This document shows positions 1 to 7,864 of a stretch of 34,352 nt of DNA, in pieces. The position numbers were made by a program, and so were the translations under genes. This DNA comes from Nitrospira sp. CG24E (lineage in GTDB: Bacteria; Nitrospirota; Nitrospiria; Nitrospirales; Nitrospiraceae), in contig NEWP02000003.1 of NCBI GenBank assembly GCA_002869895.2, forward strand, positions 25,028 through 59,379. Direction: 5' to 3'. The notes under the pieces were generated by a model, which did not search any database, was not told the origin of the DNA, and saw only the letters and a list, made by a program, of their open reading frames with translations. Numbering within the stretch: position 1 is the first letter of the stretch; each line of letters begins with the position of its first letter.

Positions 1-14
1 ATCCCCGAACTCAT
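1..14 (-). CDS. Start of a toxin-like gene, cut by window edge
   Basis: The stop codon of the antitoxin gene (TGA, 11-13) overlaps an ATG at 12-14 in the ATGA arrangement typical of translationally coupled toxin-antitoxin pairs. Only four codons are visible (M-S-S-G) before the window ends. The toxin family cannot be told from this; a VapC (PIN) or MazF-type partner is possible. The call rests entirely on the overlap and on the identity of the upstream gene. Confidence 0.45.
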
Positions 15-217
15 AGCCGGTCATAGTCGGCGTCGGCAGGGTTGTCCCAGACACGTGTGAAGGCGGCGGTAGCAAGTTGGCTAGCGGCCTGGGTCAAACC
101 TCGCTCGCCAGCCTGCCGGTGTGCTAGAAAGTCGACGAAATCTTCGACCTCAGCCAGCCGTTCCGGAGGGAGACCCCGGAGCTTCTCTAACAGAGTCTGT
201 TCATGGACTTTGGTCAT
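11..217 (-). CDS. Small type II antitoxin (DUF2281/VapB-like)
   Basis: This 68-residue acidic protein has an N-terminal helical part (LLEKLRGLPPERLAEVEDFVDFL) that resembles DUF2281-type antitoxins. Its C-terminal tail, with the core VWDNPADADYDRL, is a motif seen in many short antitoxins, where it wraps the toxin. The family normally binds its own promoter and neutralises the toxin encoded just downstream. Here the next gene starts within its stop codon, which fits a coupled operon. I am fairly sure it is an antitoxin and unsure of the exact family. Confidence 0.7.
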   Translation of the reverse strand: MTKVHEQTLLEKLRGLPPERLAEVEDFVDFLAHRQAGERGLTQAASQLATAAFTRVWDNPADADYDRL

Positions 218-326
218 TGCTTCTCAACTTCGAGATGATTGAAGCCTACACGCGTCTGCGCTAAAGATCAATTGCTTCTCCGCAATCACCTATGATTAGG
301 TGTCCCGTCCGCCTGTCCGGTAGGAA

Positions 327-552
327 AAAGAAAAGGGGACAGCTACTTTATGTTCGGTGGGCGCCCGCGTCGGCGCAACGTGGATTCAAGTCCCAGCGTG
401 GCAGCGAGCCGTTGTTGCCACTCGTGAGGGAAAGCAGGGACATTCTACTTTTTCAGATTGGCTGGGTCTATGCGGAGTGAGGGAATCGAAGTGAGGATGA
501 GAGAGGCGCAATCAAATCGGCCCGCCACGCGCCGGGAAATTCAGAATGTCCC
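327..552. repeat. Remnant of a REP/RAYT-associated type repeat
   Basis: The stretch 218-730 has no convincing gene. It contains AAAAGGGGACAGCTACTTT near 331-349 and an inverted pair: GGGACATTCT at 437-446 and AGAATGTCCC at 543-552. GGGGACAG-CTACTTT and GGGACATTCT motifs are typical of non-coding DNA around REP-associated tyrosine transposase (RAYT) genes in many bacteria. No RAYT gene is present here, so this is at most a leftover of such an element. The identification is by motif recognition only. Confidence 0.4.
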
Positions 553-730
553 CCTTTCCTCCCTCGATTGTTCAGTGGACAATAATAGAAGAGCAAGAAA
601 TTCGTGGTCAGGCTGAGATGGTCAGGATTTGACTGAGCAGTACGAGCTGATGAGGGTCAGGTCTTGCAATCAAACATTTCCCGCCTGTCATCGGAATGTC
701 GAGGCATGCGCGCTGAATTGGCTTGTGTGG

Positions 731-1030
731 TCAGGCTGGCGTCAGCGCATCCTTCACGCGACGAACCTTGATCTTTCCCACGCGTTTTTCCATCTGCGCC
801 AGATCGTAGGCCGCCTGCATCCGCAGCCAGGTTTCGGCGCCGCCGCCAAACGCCTTTTCCAGTCTGATCGCCATTTCGGCGGAAATCCCCGCCTTGCCGC
901 TCACTACGTTACTCAAGGTCTGACGGGTGATGTCGAGTACCTTCGCCCCTTCCGCAACGGACAACCCCAGCGGTTCCAAGCAATCGTGCCGCACCGACAA
1001 TCCCGGATGGGGCGGGTTCTTCATACGCAT
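731..1030 (-). CDS. higA: HigA-family antitoxin (XRE helix-turn-helix)
   Basis: This 99-residue protein begins with the HPG motif (NPPHPG) characteristic of HigA/VapI antitoxins. A helix-turn-helix follows: LSVAEGAKVLDITRQTLSNV, then SGKAGISAEMAIRLEKAFGG, ending in TWLRMQAAYDLAQ. It should bind the HigB toxin and repress the higBA promoter. It lies 11 bases downstream of higB in the usual toxin-first order. A GAGGAG ribosome site precedes the ATG at 1030; an in-frame ATG two codons later is possible. Length and motif order match intact family members. Confidence 0.9.
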   Translation of the reverse strand: MRMKNPPHPGLSVRHDCLEPLGLSVAEGAKVLDITRQTLSNVVSGKAGISAEMAIRLEKAFGGGAETWLRMQAAYDLAQMEKRVGKIKVRRVKDALTPA

Positions 1031-1041
1031 GGTTGATCTCC

Positions 1042-1320
1042 TCAGTGATAGTCAATCAGATCGACATCGTAGGCACCGCCGTTTTCGAATCGGAAAATGA
1101 TTCGCCAGTTGCCGGACACACTTACGGCCCAGAACCCGGCCAATTCCCCCTTCAAGGGGTGGAGTCGATAGCCTGGCAGCCCTATGTCTTGGACGGTCAC
1201 GGCCTCGTTCAGTCGAGCCAGGATACGGGCAATTTTGTCAGCTTGTGCTGCGGGCACCTTCCGCCGATCATCGTCCTCAAAGAATCTCGCCAGCCCCTTG
1301 TGGCTGACGCGTTCAATCAC
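1042..1320 (-). CDS. higB: HigB-family toxin (RelE superfamily)
   Basis: This 92-residue protein matches HigB toxins, which are ribosome-dependent mRNA nucleases of the RelE fold. Visible hallmarks are HKGLARFFEDD at the start, a LxxLN helix, the PGYRLHPLKGELAGFWAVSVSGNWRIIF core and the final YDVDLIDYH. The start is a GTG at 1320 with an AGGATGG site upstream. It is followed by the cognate higA antitoxin, so the module looks complete. No lesion is seen, so it may be functional. Confidence 0.9.
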   Translation of the reverse strand: MIERVSHKGLARFFEDDDRRKVPAAQADKIARILARLNEAVTVQDIGLPGYRLHPLKGELAGFWAVSVSGNWRIIFRFENGGAYDVDLIDYH

Positions 1321-1510
1321 CCAGCCATCCTGCGCGCCATCGGCCTACTTGTCAAGCATGACTTTACATCGTGGCGCAGTTCACGACATTGTGCCTTCGA
1401 CAGCAATTCCCACCCTTTCCCGATTTCGGAATGGTGTCTTCCGGGAGAAAGGCGGGAGAAAGAGGTCAGGTTGAGGTGGCCCCACCTCTTCTGCATTCAT
1501 CTGGGTCATT

Positions 1511-1561
1511 TCGTTCAACCAAACAAACCAAATAAACCAAATGAATAAGACAAACCAGACT
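1511..1561. repeat. CA-rich intergenic repeat (AAACCAAAT type)
   Basis: A run of near-tandem 9-10 base units (CAAACAAACC, AAATAAACC, AAATGAATAAG, CAAACCAG) lies between higB and the next gene. Only the C/A-rich arm is clear here; related sites at 2074, 20041, 25842 and 31212 also carry a T/G-rich arm. Open frames in it (IWFIWFVW or NKPNKPNE) are products of the repeat and are not taken as genes. Confidence 0.75.
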
Positions 1562-1567
1562 GCCTGA

Positions 1568-1975
1568 CTACAGTCCCACCAGCGTTTTAATTTCTGCCCG
1601 TAATGAGTCCCGCTGCTCAACTGCCCAGGCGTCGAGTCGTGAGAACAAATGAGCCAGCGGTCCGGTGAAGGGAGCCACGACTTTGTCGCGGCGCTCTGAC
1701 AACATGCCGTCCGTTTCGGCGATCCTCATCTTTTCATCTGCGATATGTCGCGACAGGAATTTGGAAATCATGAGCTGCTGACCCGGTGTTCCAGTGATAG
1801 TCCCCAAGATCCTACTACGAAGCACGTCCAGTTCCTCTGGAATCGCGACCTTCACGCGCACTGCCTGGGCCGTCGGCCAGGAGGCCCGTTGGATCGAATA
1901 GTCATAAGAAAACACCAACTCGCGAGGTTCGCGGTAGGGACCGGTCACATCCGTAATCTTCATTCGGGCATCCAT
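1568..1975 (-). CDS. Hypothetical protein, 135 aa
   Basis: I do not recognise this protein. It starts at an ATG with a GGAG site 6-7 bases upstream. The first half looks like beta strands (VFSYDYSIQRASWPTAQAVRVKVAIPEE); the second half is helical and charged (LISKFLSR, ADEKMRIAETDGMLSERRDKVV, then LDAWAVEQRDSLRAEIKTL). No signal peptide or membrane segment is seen. It stands alone between repeat elements, on the same strand as the flanking toxin-antitoxin and heme genes. Its good ribosome site and sensible composition argue for a real gene. Confidence 0.6.
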   Translation of the reverse strand: MDARMKITDVTGPYREPRELVFSYDYSIQRASWPTAQAVRVKVAIPEELDVLRSRILGTITGTPGQQLMISKFLSRHIADEKMRIAETDGMLSERRDKVVAPFTGPLAHLFSRLDAWAVEQRDSLRAEIKTLVGL

Positions 1976-2060
1976 GGCAATCTCCAGTCGGCTGCAGAAA
2001 ACTCAGTTTATAGGCGAACACCGTTTGATTCTTGTATAGCGATACCATGCCAACATAACT

Positions 2061-2193
2061 GCAGGATGCTCAATCTGGCTTGTTTTGTTTATCTGGTTCC
2101 TCTGATCTGTCTGGTTTAACCAAACAAACAAGACAAACCAAATAAACCAAATAACGGTCTTCTTCTGTTGGCGGACTTTTTCAACATCCTGCT
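2061..2193. repeat. Element with GCAGGATG ends enclosing a TG/CA palindromic repeat
   Basis: The left end GCAGGATG (2061-2068) and right end CATCCTGC (2185-2192) are inverted copies. The right end continues the motif GGCGGACTTTTTCAACATCCTGC also seen at other sites. Inside, 2074-2154 holds a T/G-rich arm (TGTTTTGTTTATCTGG) followed by its C/A-rich counterpart (CAAACAAACAAGACAAACC, AATAAACC), able to fold into a long imperfect hairpin. The right end overlaps the stop codon of hemG. This may act as a bidirectional terminator or be a small mobile repeat; both are inference. Confidence 0.6.
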
Positions 2194-3643
2194 AGGATCG
2201 TTCTCCCGACAGATAGCGCACCACACGCTCAGCCACGATCGCTCCGTCACGAATACAGTCCGGAATCCCGACGCCTCGATAGCCGGCGCCAGTGAGGAAG
2301 AGTCCCCCATAGCGACTGAGTGCCGCCTCGATCTGGTTCAGCCGTTCGAGATGTCCCAGCGTATACTGCGGCATGGCTCTCATCCAGCGAGTGACTTCCA
2401 CATACCCAGGCTCCGCAGTTACGCCGCACATACTGGCCAGTTCTGCTCTGACCCGCGCGACCAAGGCTTGGTTATCCAACTGTAAAATAGCCTCCCGCCC
2501 GACTCCGCCGACGTAGCAACGTACGAGTAGCTGGTCCGGTGGAGCGCGGTGCGGCCACTTGAGCGATGTCCAGGTTGCCGCAATGAGGTCGCGGCCCTCT
2601 GCACGAGGGACGACAAAGCCGAAACCTTCCGCTGCGGCGCCGGATACAGCCGCGCGTGGATAGGCCATGGCGATCGTTGCTGTGGAGGAATAGGGAATCA
2701 TCTCCAGCAACCCGCCGGCGATCGGCGTGAGGGGGCGAACTAGTTCAGCCGACACATAGGCCGGGGTGGCGAGCACGAGACTGTCCGCGGACAAAGCCGA
2801 ACCATCGTTGAGGATGAGGTCATACATCCAACGACCTGGCTGATGGGATCGCACGCGCAGTGCGTCGACGGCACAGTTTTCCCTGAGGATGACTCCTTGA
2901 TCCGTCAATCGGCGGACGAGGGCGGAGACCAGATCCGATAGACCGTTCTTCAGACTGATGAACATTGTACGTTTTGGGCCTGAGTGTCTGGCAGCGGAAC
3001 CGGCTTTCCTGGTCGCCATCATCCCGCGAATCACACTCCCGTACTGCTGTTCCAGCTCGACAAAACGCGGGAACGTCGCCTGTATGCTCATCTGCTCCGC
3101 ATCTCCCGCATAGATACCGGCCATCAAGGGTTCGAGCATCCGCTCGAAGGCCTGCCGGCCGACACGCCGACGGAAGAAGGCCGCCAGCGATTCATCTTCC
3201 GATGAATGCTTCGCAGGGACGGCTAAATCCAGCCCCATTCGTGCGAGCCCTGTCCAACTCAAGAGTCCGCTTCGGAGAAAGGGCCCCAACTGGCTGGGAA
3301 CAATGACGACTAATCCCTCCGGCAGTTCATGCAGCCGGCCCTGGGAATAGACAGAGGCTCTTTTGCCCGTCTCGTTGGTATTGATGAGCTGATCGGTTAG
3401 TCCCAGCTTGTGGCAGAGTTCGAGGCCGGCCGGCTTCTGAGAGAGGAAGGAATCTGGTCCCGCTTCCGTGACGAGATCGCCGACTCGATGGGTGACGATC
3501 TTGCCACCCCAGGTCGAAGCGGCGTCGATGACCGTACAGCGGATGGGGATGCCGGCAGCAGCTGCCTGTTCGTAAAGGGCATAGGCAGTCGAAAGACCCG
3601 ATATCCCTCCACCGATCACGGCGACTGTACGAAGATTGTTCAC
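2192..3643 (-). CDS. hemG: Protoporphyrinogen oxidase (FAD-dependent, HemG/HemY type)
   Basis: This 483-residue flavoprotein oxidises (copro)protoporphyrinogen IX in heme synthesis. The N-terminus has the FAD dinucleotide site VAVIGGGISGLSTAYAL (about residues 8-24), then TWGGKI and TEAGPDSFL, both typical of the oxygen-type HemY family. The C-terminus GLFLTGAGYRGVGIPDCIRDG is the family's second FAD-binding segment. Length is normal. The start is a GTG at 3643 with no clear ribosome site, 31 bases after hemE, so the two are probably one operon. Whether it acts on coproporphyrinogen or protoporphyrinogen cannot be told here; no ferrochelatase gene (hemH) is in the window. Confidence 0.93.
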   Translation of the reverse strand: MNNLRTVAVIGGGISGLSTAYALYEQAAAAGIPIRCTVIDAASTWGGKIVTHRVGDLVTEAGPDSFLSQKPAGLELCHKLGLTDQLINTNETGKRASVYSQGRLHELPEGLVVIVPSQLGPFLRSGLLSWTGLARMGLDLAVPAKHSSEDESLAAFFRRRVGRQAFERMLEPLMAGIYAGDAEQMSIQATFPRFVELEQQYGSVIRGMMATRKAGSAARHSGPKRTMFISLKNGLSDLVSALVRRLTDQGVILRENCAVDALRVRSHQPGRWMYDLILNDGSALSADSLVLATPAYVSAELVRPLTPIAGGLLEMIPYSSTATIAMAYPRAAVSGAAAEGFGFVVPRAEGRDLIAATWTSLKWPHRAPPDQLLVRCYVGGVGREAILQLDNQALVARVRAELASMCGVTAEPGYVEVTRWMRAMPQYTLGHLERLNQIEAALSRYGGLFLTGAGYRGVGIPDCIRDGAIVAERVVRYLSGERS

Positions 3644-3674
3644 AAGATGGGGATGTCTCTAGAAGAGAGACGCA

Positions 3675-4712
3675 TCACGTTCCCGAGCGTTGACTGAGGG
3701 TATGGACCATCTCAATGGTCGCGGCCACATGGTCGATGGGCGTCGTCGGCAAGATCCCATGGCCCAAATTAAAGATATGTCCAGGGCGGCCGCCGGCCCG
3801 GCGCAGAATATCTGCAACGCGCCGTTCGATCTCATGCAACGGCGCATACAGGGCTAAAGGGTCGAGATTCCCCTGCACTGCGACATCGTGTCCTACGGTG
3901 GACCAGGCCTCGTCCAGATGGATGCGCCAGTCGATTCCGATGACATCCCCGCCTGCCTCTCGCATCTGGCGGAGCATGGCCGAGGTGCCTGTGCCGAAAT
4001 GAATCATTGGCACCCCTTCCCGCTTCAGCCCTTCAAAAATCAACTGGACATGCGGCATCACATATTCGATGTAGTCGCCGATCGAAAGGCATCCCACCCA
4101 ACTATCGAACAGTTGAATCGCCTGCGCGCCGGCTTTGATTTGCCGGCGTAGATAGCCGGTGATCACCCGCGCAAATTTATCCATGAGCTGATGCCAGGTC
4201 TTCGGCTCGCCATACATCATCTGTTTGGTGAGCAGATAATTTCGCGAGCTTCCACCCTCGATCGCGTAACTGGCAAGGGTGAACGGCGCCCCGGCAAATC
4301 CGATCAGCGGCACCCGCCCGTTCAAGGCCAGTCGAGCCTGCCTGATCGCCTCCGCCACATACTCAAGTTCGCCCCCATCGATGATCTTGAGCCGGTCCAC
4401 GTCCGCCTGGTTTCGCACCGGATTATGGATAACCGGTCCCTCGCCTTCTGCAAACTCCAGGCTGAGGCCCATCGGTTCAAGCGGTAAGAGGATGTCGGCA
4501 AAAATGATGGCGGCGTCGAGGGGAAAACGGTCGATCGGCTGGAGAGTAACTTGGGCTGCCAACTCCGGGGTCTTGCACAACTCGAGCATCGAATGTTTGG
4601 CGCGGAGCGACCGGTACTCGGCCATGTAGCGACCAGCCTGACGCATAAACCAGACCGGCGTACAGTCGACTGGCTCACGCCGGCAGGCCCTGAGAAAGCG
4701 GTCGTTGATCAT
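3675..4712 (-). CDS. hemE: Uroporphyrinogen decarboxylase
   Basis: This 345-residue enzyme removes four carboxyl groups from uroporphyrinogen III to give coproporphyrinogen III. The HemE signature PVWFMRQAGRYMAEYR is at residues 19-34, with the substrate-contacting arginines R24 and R28. The catalytic aspartate lies in FADIL (D73). The second signature GFAGAPFTLASY and the C-terminal HIFNLGHGILP are also intact. Length is standard. It is the first gene of a minus-strand pair with hemG. No strong ribosome site is seen before the ATG at 4712. Confidence 0.97.
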   Translation of the reverse strand: MINDRFLRACRREPVDCTPVWFMRQAGRYMAEYRSLRAKHSMLELCKTPELAAQVTLQPIDRFPLDAAIIFADILLPLEPMGLSLEFAEGEGPVIHNPVRNQADVDRLKIIDGGELEYVAEAIRQARLALNGRVPLIGFAGAPFTLASYAIEGGSSRNYLLTKQMMYGEPKTWHQLMDKFARVITGYLRRQIKAGAQAIQLFDSWVGCLSIGDYIEYVMPHVQLIFEGLKREGVPMIHFGTGTSAMLRQMREAGGDVIGIDWRIHLDEAWSTVGHDVAVQGNLDPLALYAPLHEIERRVADILRRAGGRPGHIFNLGHGILPTTPIDHVAATIEMVHTLSQRSGT

Positions 4713-5096
4713 GTCGGCATTCTAGAGACGCGGGGGCGAGGGTGTCAATTCGTAATGGACGAAGGCTCTGTCCAAGTCATCCTGTGTTGCTGGTCGAAAA
4801 AGAACCGGCCGATGGGCCTCCGGAGGCTCGAAGAAGTGAGAGATATTCGGTGGAATGAATTGCACATTTTGTCCGGCCTGCTTTAGGGGGAGGCAGGGTA
4901 AAATGTCGTACCCCCTCTGCCGGAAGATGGCGGGATAGTGGGGGCAGGTGGCAAGAAACTTTGTGGGGGAGGATCCCCGGAATTGATTAAAAAATAAGTA
5001 AGAAATAAGAGGGGGTACTTGATTTTATTATCTGCAGGCTATTATTGTACACGTGAATTAGTCGGGCTTTTTGCTCCCCACTACGTGTAATCGATT
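4713..5096. other. Gene-free divergent intergenic region with an 11-bp inverted pair
   Basis: This 384-base stretch separates hemE from the PilZ gene and holds no gene. A perfect inverted pair GTACCCCCTCT (4908-4918) and AGAGGGGGTAC (5008-5018) is separated by 89 bases. A 12-base palindrome GCCTCCGGAGGC is at 4816-4827. An AT-rich part (4983-5047) could hold a promoter for the PilZ gene: TTGATT at 5019 and TTATTG at 5042 with a 17-base spacer, a weak match. Confidence 0.45.
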
Positions 5097-5429
5097 ATGC
5101 CAACCCAGCAAGAACGAAGGGATAGTGATCGTATGCCCAGCATGCAGGCATGCCCATACGAGCTGACGAATCCCGAGGGCAGCGACAAGGTGAAGCTTTC
5201 GAGAGGGCAGGGGTACTCGATCAATGTGAGCGGTGGGGGCATGCTGCTCTTGCTTCCCCAGAAGGTGGGCAAACGTCAGGTGTTTGAGGTTCAGGTGCCT
5301 TCGAAGGCGAAGAAAAAAGAACGTACCAAACTTGTGGAAGTCTGTTGGACCCAGTCCATTCCAGTCAGCGCCCGCGTCAAGATGTATCTGGTAGGCACTC
5401 GTTTTCTATTTGAACCGCCCACTCGGTAA
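5097..5429 (+). CDS. PilZ-domain protein
   Basis: This 110-residue protein is a single PilZ domain, a c-di-GMP receptor fold. The two binding motifs are present: an RxxxR element in ERRDSDRM near the N-terminus and NVSGGG, fitting (D/N)xSxxG, near residue 43. Beta-strand pattern and length match stand-alone PilZ proteins. The first ATG is chosen because a later ATG (5133) would lose the arginine motif, although no clear ribosome site is visible. It is alone on the plus strand, so its output partner is unknown. In the family, such proteins affect motility, secretion or polysaccharide synthesis. Confidence 0.8.
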   Translation: MPTQQERRDSDRMPSMQACPYELTNPEGSDKVKLSRGQGYSINVSGGGMLLLLPQKVGKRQVFEVQVPSKAKKKERTKLVEVCWTQSIPVSARVKMYLVGTRFLFEPPTR

Positions 5430-5534
5430 CCTCAGACGAACCCTCTGATCTCCTGCGTCTCTGTCAAACCTCTCGTGCGAGACGTTCCGTTTCTCTCGTC
5501 TGTCCATACCTTCGCTGACCCAGCCGAAGCAGTA

Positions 5535-6200
5535 TCAGTCGAATTCTTCCCATCCGCTTAAGCGGCTGCCGAACACGAGTATGCGTTTGTTGGTGGTGAC
5601 GAGGATGAGGCCCTGCTCAATATCCAACCGCGTGACCTGCTCGTGGATGCCGAGTGTCTTTGAAGAGAAGTCGCCGAGCAGAGAGGTAAACCCCACGAGC
5701 CGTTCGTTGGTGACGAACACCGCCCCATAATCGGTCGATCGGGCCACCGCGATCGTTTCTTGTATGCCGAGGGGTTCATCGAGCCAGATTCCGTTTGTTC
5801 CGCGAAACCCGTACAGATGCTTATCCGTTCTCACCACACAGAACGTGGGCAACACCAGCCGGTCGAGGACCCTTTCATAGAGCTCACGGTCCCTTTTGCT
5901 CCAGGCAAGGGTGCGGCTGGAAAAACCCAGCAGCCGGCGCGAGGTCACGACAATTGCATTGATGCCACTGGCGTCAGAGCTGCTCACAGTTTCTTGCACG
6001 TCGAGGGGAATCTCCCGACGGCCGCTCAGTAAACTGCTGGCGATGGCTCGGCCCGATTCAATCTTGACGGTGACCTCGTTGCCATAGTCGGCAGCCTGTG
6101 TGAAACATGGCCAGAAGAGCCAGGCCAGCGTCGCCAACAGCAGTCGAGGAAGGAGGAGGGTCGAGTGTTCTGCGCGTGATGTAGCCATAGCCTGGATCAT
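5535..6200 (-). CDS. Exported beta-repeat protein of unknown function
   Basis: The protein starts best at the ATG at 6200 or 6188. It opens with a signal peptide: a long hydrophobic stretch (LLLPRLLLATLAWLFWPCF) and cleavage near TQA-AD. The mature part has at least four related units of about 45 residues with the pattern VTxxRLxGFSS...LxWxxxxLGIxE: VVTSRRLLGFSS, VRTDKHLYGFRG, FVTNERLVGFTS and VTTNKRILVFGS. This suggests a partial beta-propeller or stacked sheets in the periplasm. The 68 codons upstream of 6200 in the same frame look non-coding and are left out. I do not know its function. Confidence 0.65.
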   Translation of the reverse strand: MIQAMATSRAEHSTLLLPRLLLATLAWLFWPCFTQAADYGNEVTVKIESGRAIASSLLSGRREIPLDVQETVSSSDASGINAIVVTSRRLLGFSSRTLAWSKRDRELYERVLDRLVLPTFCVVRTDKHLYGFRGTNGIWLDEPLGIQETIAVARSTDYGAVFVTNERLVGFTSLLGDFSSKTLGIHEQVTRLDIEQGLILVTTNKRILVFGSRLSGWEEFD

Positions 6201-6244
6201 TCTATCGCATGTCAGCGTGGTGGTGTGTACTGGTCTGGTTGCGA

Positions 6245-6275
6245 AAGGACGTAAAACGTAAAGCGTAAGATGTGA
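6245..6275. repeat. Short ACGTAAA/GCGTGAG-type repeat
   Basis: Near-tandem units ACGTAAA, ACGTAAA, GCGTAAG lie just upstream of the exported protein gene. Related GCGTGAG-type runs occur at 12130-12150, 23640-23665 and 24436-24450. All are intergenic or at gene edges. Confidence 0.5.
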
Positions 6276-6503
6276 ACCGAGGGTCAGCTGCCGAGCTGCG
6301 GCTTTGTATGGGACAAAGCGTGTTCCTGGCCGAGGAGGTTGTTTAGCAGACTCAGGACTGGCGGGTGAAAATTGTGCATTTCTCACCACCCAGCAAGCCT
6401 GCACTACTCATGACGATTCGTCGCAAGATTGCAGGGTACGTTGTGACATAGGCACGTGGGTGGCAAGAGAAAGGACAGGGAAGAAGGGGCTGTTTACCAG
6501 AGT

Positions 6504-6518
6504 CTGCAATCTTTGCAG
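6504..6518. promoter_or_regulatory. CTGCAA-N3-TTGCAG dyad, copy 1
   Basis: A perfect 6-bp-arm dyad (CTGCAA TCT TTGCAG) lies between the divergent exported protein and TPR-like genes. Two more copies are at 10783 and 11493. Size and symmetry suit a dimeric DNA-binding regulator such as a Fis-type activator. Which protein binds it, and which gene it serves, is not shown by the sequence. Confidence 0.5.
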
Positions 6519-6559
6519 GATCGGATAAGAAGCGCGTACTCAAGGTCGGGCTAGATCAC

Positions 6560-6581
6560 AATACGAAAGCTTCCTCGTATT
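6560..6581. promoter_or_regulatory. Inverted repeat AATACGA-N8-TCGTATT
   Basis: Perfect 7-bp arms with an 8-base loop lie 93 bases before the start of the next plus-strand gene. The following CACCTTTTTC resembles a weak U-run, so this could be a small terminator or an operator. Neither is certain. Confidence 0.4.
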
Positions 6582-6673
6582 CACCTTTTTCATATATTCA
6601 ATGAGATACACACGGGCGGCAATGAGCGTGTGCTCCGACACCGGTGTTGCTTTATGGAGCAGAGGAGGTGCGG

Positions 6674-7189
6674 ATGTGCATGTTAGAGGATGAGCTGAGC
6701 ATCGACCTGGCGACTCGATTGCGGGCGATGCACAGAGTCCTTGACTGTATCGTTCCTGATCCGCCTACCAAGGTCGTTGATGAGGTGATCAACATAGTGT
6801 TGGGGGCAGTTGGGCGGCAGGCGATGACGCAAGCTGTCACGATCCTCGAAGAAGTGGTGAACAGCAATTCATATTGGTTGAGAGGGTATCTGTTGCTCGC
6901 CACCATCTATCCGTACTCCCTAAACGCCGAACAGGCCATCGCAACAGCGGAGAAAGGTCTCGCCGCATGCGCCATGGGCCTTCGCCTATTCACTGCGCCA
7001 AAGGGGGTCGAATCGGTAGAACAGATCAAGGCGCATGTCGTGCACAGTCGCATTCGAACCCCAGTGGAACGGTTCAGACGATATGAACGTATGTTTCGGC
7101 ATCGGTTGGCGACGCTTCAGATCCGCTGCGGTAATCTCGATGGAGCCATTGAACAGTGGTCTGCCATCGAAAAGGTGCCTTGCGTCTAA
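6674..7189 (+). CDS. TPR-like helical protein, 171 aa
   Basis: The protein is all-helical. It contains one clear tetratricopeptide-like pair: SYWLRGYLLLATIYPYSLNAEQAIATAEKGLAAC (about residues 74-108) and LATLQIRCGNLDGAIEQWSAIEKV at the end. Such repeats usually mediate protein contacts. The ATG at 6674 is chosen because an AGAGGAGGTG ribosome site lies immediately before it; an upstream in-frame ATG at 6644 has none. There is no signal peptide. Its function is unknown, and its neighbours (an IS630 remnant downstream) give no clue. Confidence 0.6.
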   Translation: MCMLEDELSIDLATRLRAMHRVLDCIVPDPPTKVVDEVINIVLGAVGRQAMTQAVTILEEVVNSNSYWLRGYLLLATIYPYSLNAEQAIATAEKGLAACAMGLRLFTAPKGVESVEQIKAHVVHSRIRTPVERFRRYERMFRHRLATLQIRCGNLDGAIEQWSAIEKVPCV

Positions 7190-7211
7190 AGAAGGATGGA
7201 CCAGGAACGAA

Positions 7212-7350
7212 CTAGTGTAGTGTCTCAATAACGGCTTTACGGTGACGGACTTTCCCTAGAATCACGTCGGCGGTTTTGGTCCACACAAAGGGTTTGGGGC
7301 TCTTGTTGTTGAGCCGGATGAACGCGTTGATGTGCGCGAACTTTCGCAAC
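7212..7350 (-). mobile_element. IS630-family transposase 3' remnant
   Basis: Read on the minus strand, the segment ends in INAFIRLNNKSPKPFVWTKT, then ADVILGKVRHRK, then a stop. NxSPKPFVWT with a following AxxILxKV is the conserved C-terminus of IS630-family (DDE) transposases. Only about 45 residues remain. The catalytic DDE residues and both terminal repeats are missing, so it is inactive debris. Its stop lies 23 bases after the TPR-like gene. Confidence 0.8.
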
Positions 7351-7394
7351 GAGATACTGGTCTGATTCACAGACAAATACAGGAGGCGTCACGC

Positions 7395-7583
7395 ATGAAA
7401 CATTCTCCCTGTTGGTCAAACGATAACCGGGCAAGAGCGATGAAATATTGCGACCGGTGCGCCTGCCGCTCCATAGCACTCTTCTATGACGACCTCACGT
7501 TGCAGGAACTTTGTCAGGAGTGCTGCGAGCGGTTGAAACGCAAGCGTGACATGGCTCCCCGTCGAGTGGACTTGAAGGTGTGA
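7395..7583 (+). CDS. Small Cys-rich protein, 62 aa
   Basis: An AGGAGG site at 7381-7386 precedes an ATG at 7395. The product has six or more cysteines: one near the start (SPCW), then YCDRCACRS, then ELCQECCERLKRK. The paired CxxC motifs suggest a zinc ribbon or a small metal-binding protein. The tail is basic (RLKRKRDMAPRR). I cannot assign a family. It sits between the IS630 remnant and the kinase gene. Confidence 0.6.
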   Translation: MKHSPCWSNDNRARAMKYCDRCACRSIALFYDDLTLQELCQECCERLKRKRDMAPRRVDLKV

Positions 7584-7864
7584 GAGGGGCCGCCGACCGT
7601 TACGGATCTTCCGGCGGAACTTGGCATAGCCTGGACCCGGGTCTGTGAGAGAATTTCCTTCGGAGTCTCTGCTCGAAAGATGAACCCCTGCTGCGGCATC
7701 CGTCACGGACTTTCCTACCCCGGTGAATAGGTCGATTGTCGCGTCACGATAGGATGATGTTGATCGGCCGGGCGATTCCGCCGGGTGGTTCAGAGTGCTC
7801 GGTATACAGCCTTGACTCTGCGTGTTAGGATATTGGGTCGTTATACTTCTGACGTGATGCCGGG

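Noticed and set aside
292-480. 62-residue plus-strand ORF
   Set aside because: It runs through the REP/RAYT-like repeat and has no ribosome site or family pattern.
1381-1620. 79-residue ORF with IWFIWFVW
   Set aside because: The unusual residues come from the TG/CA repeat; no ribosome site and no conserved pattern outside it.
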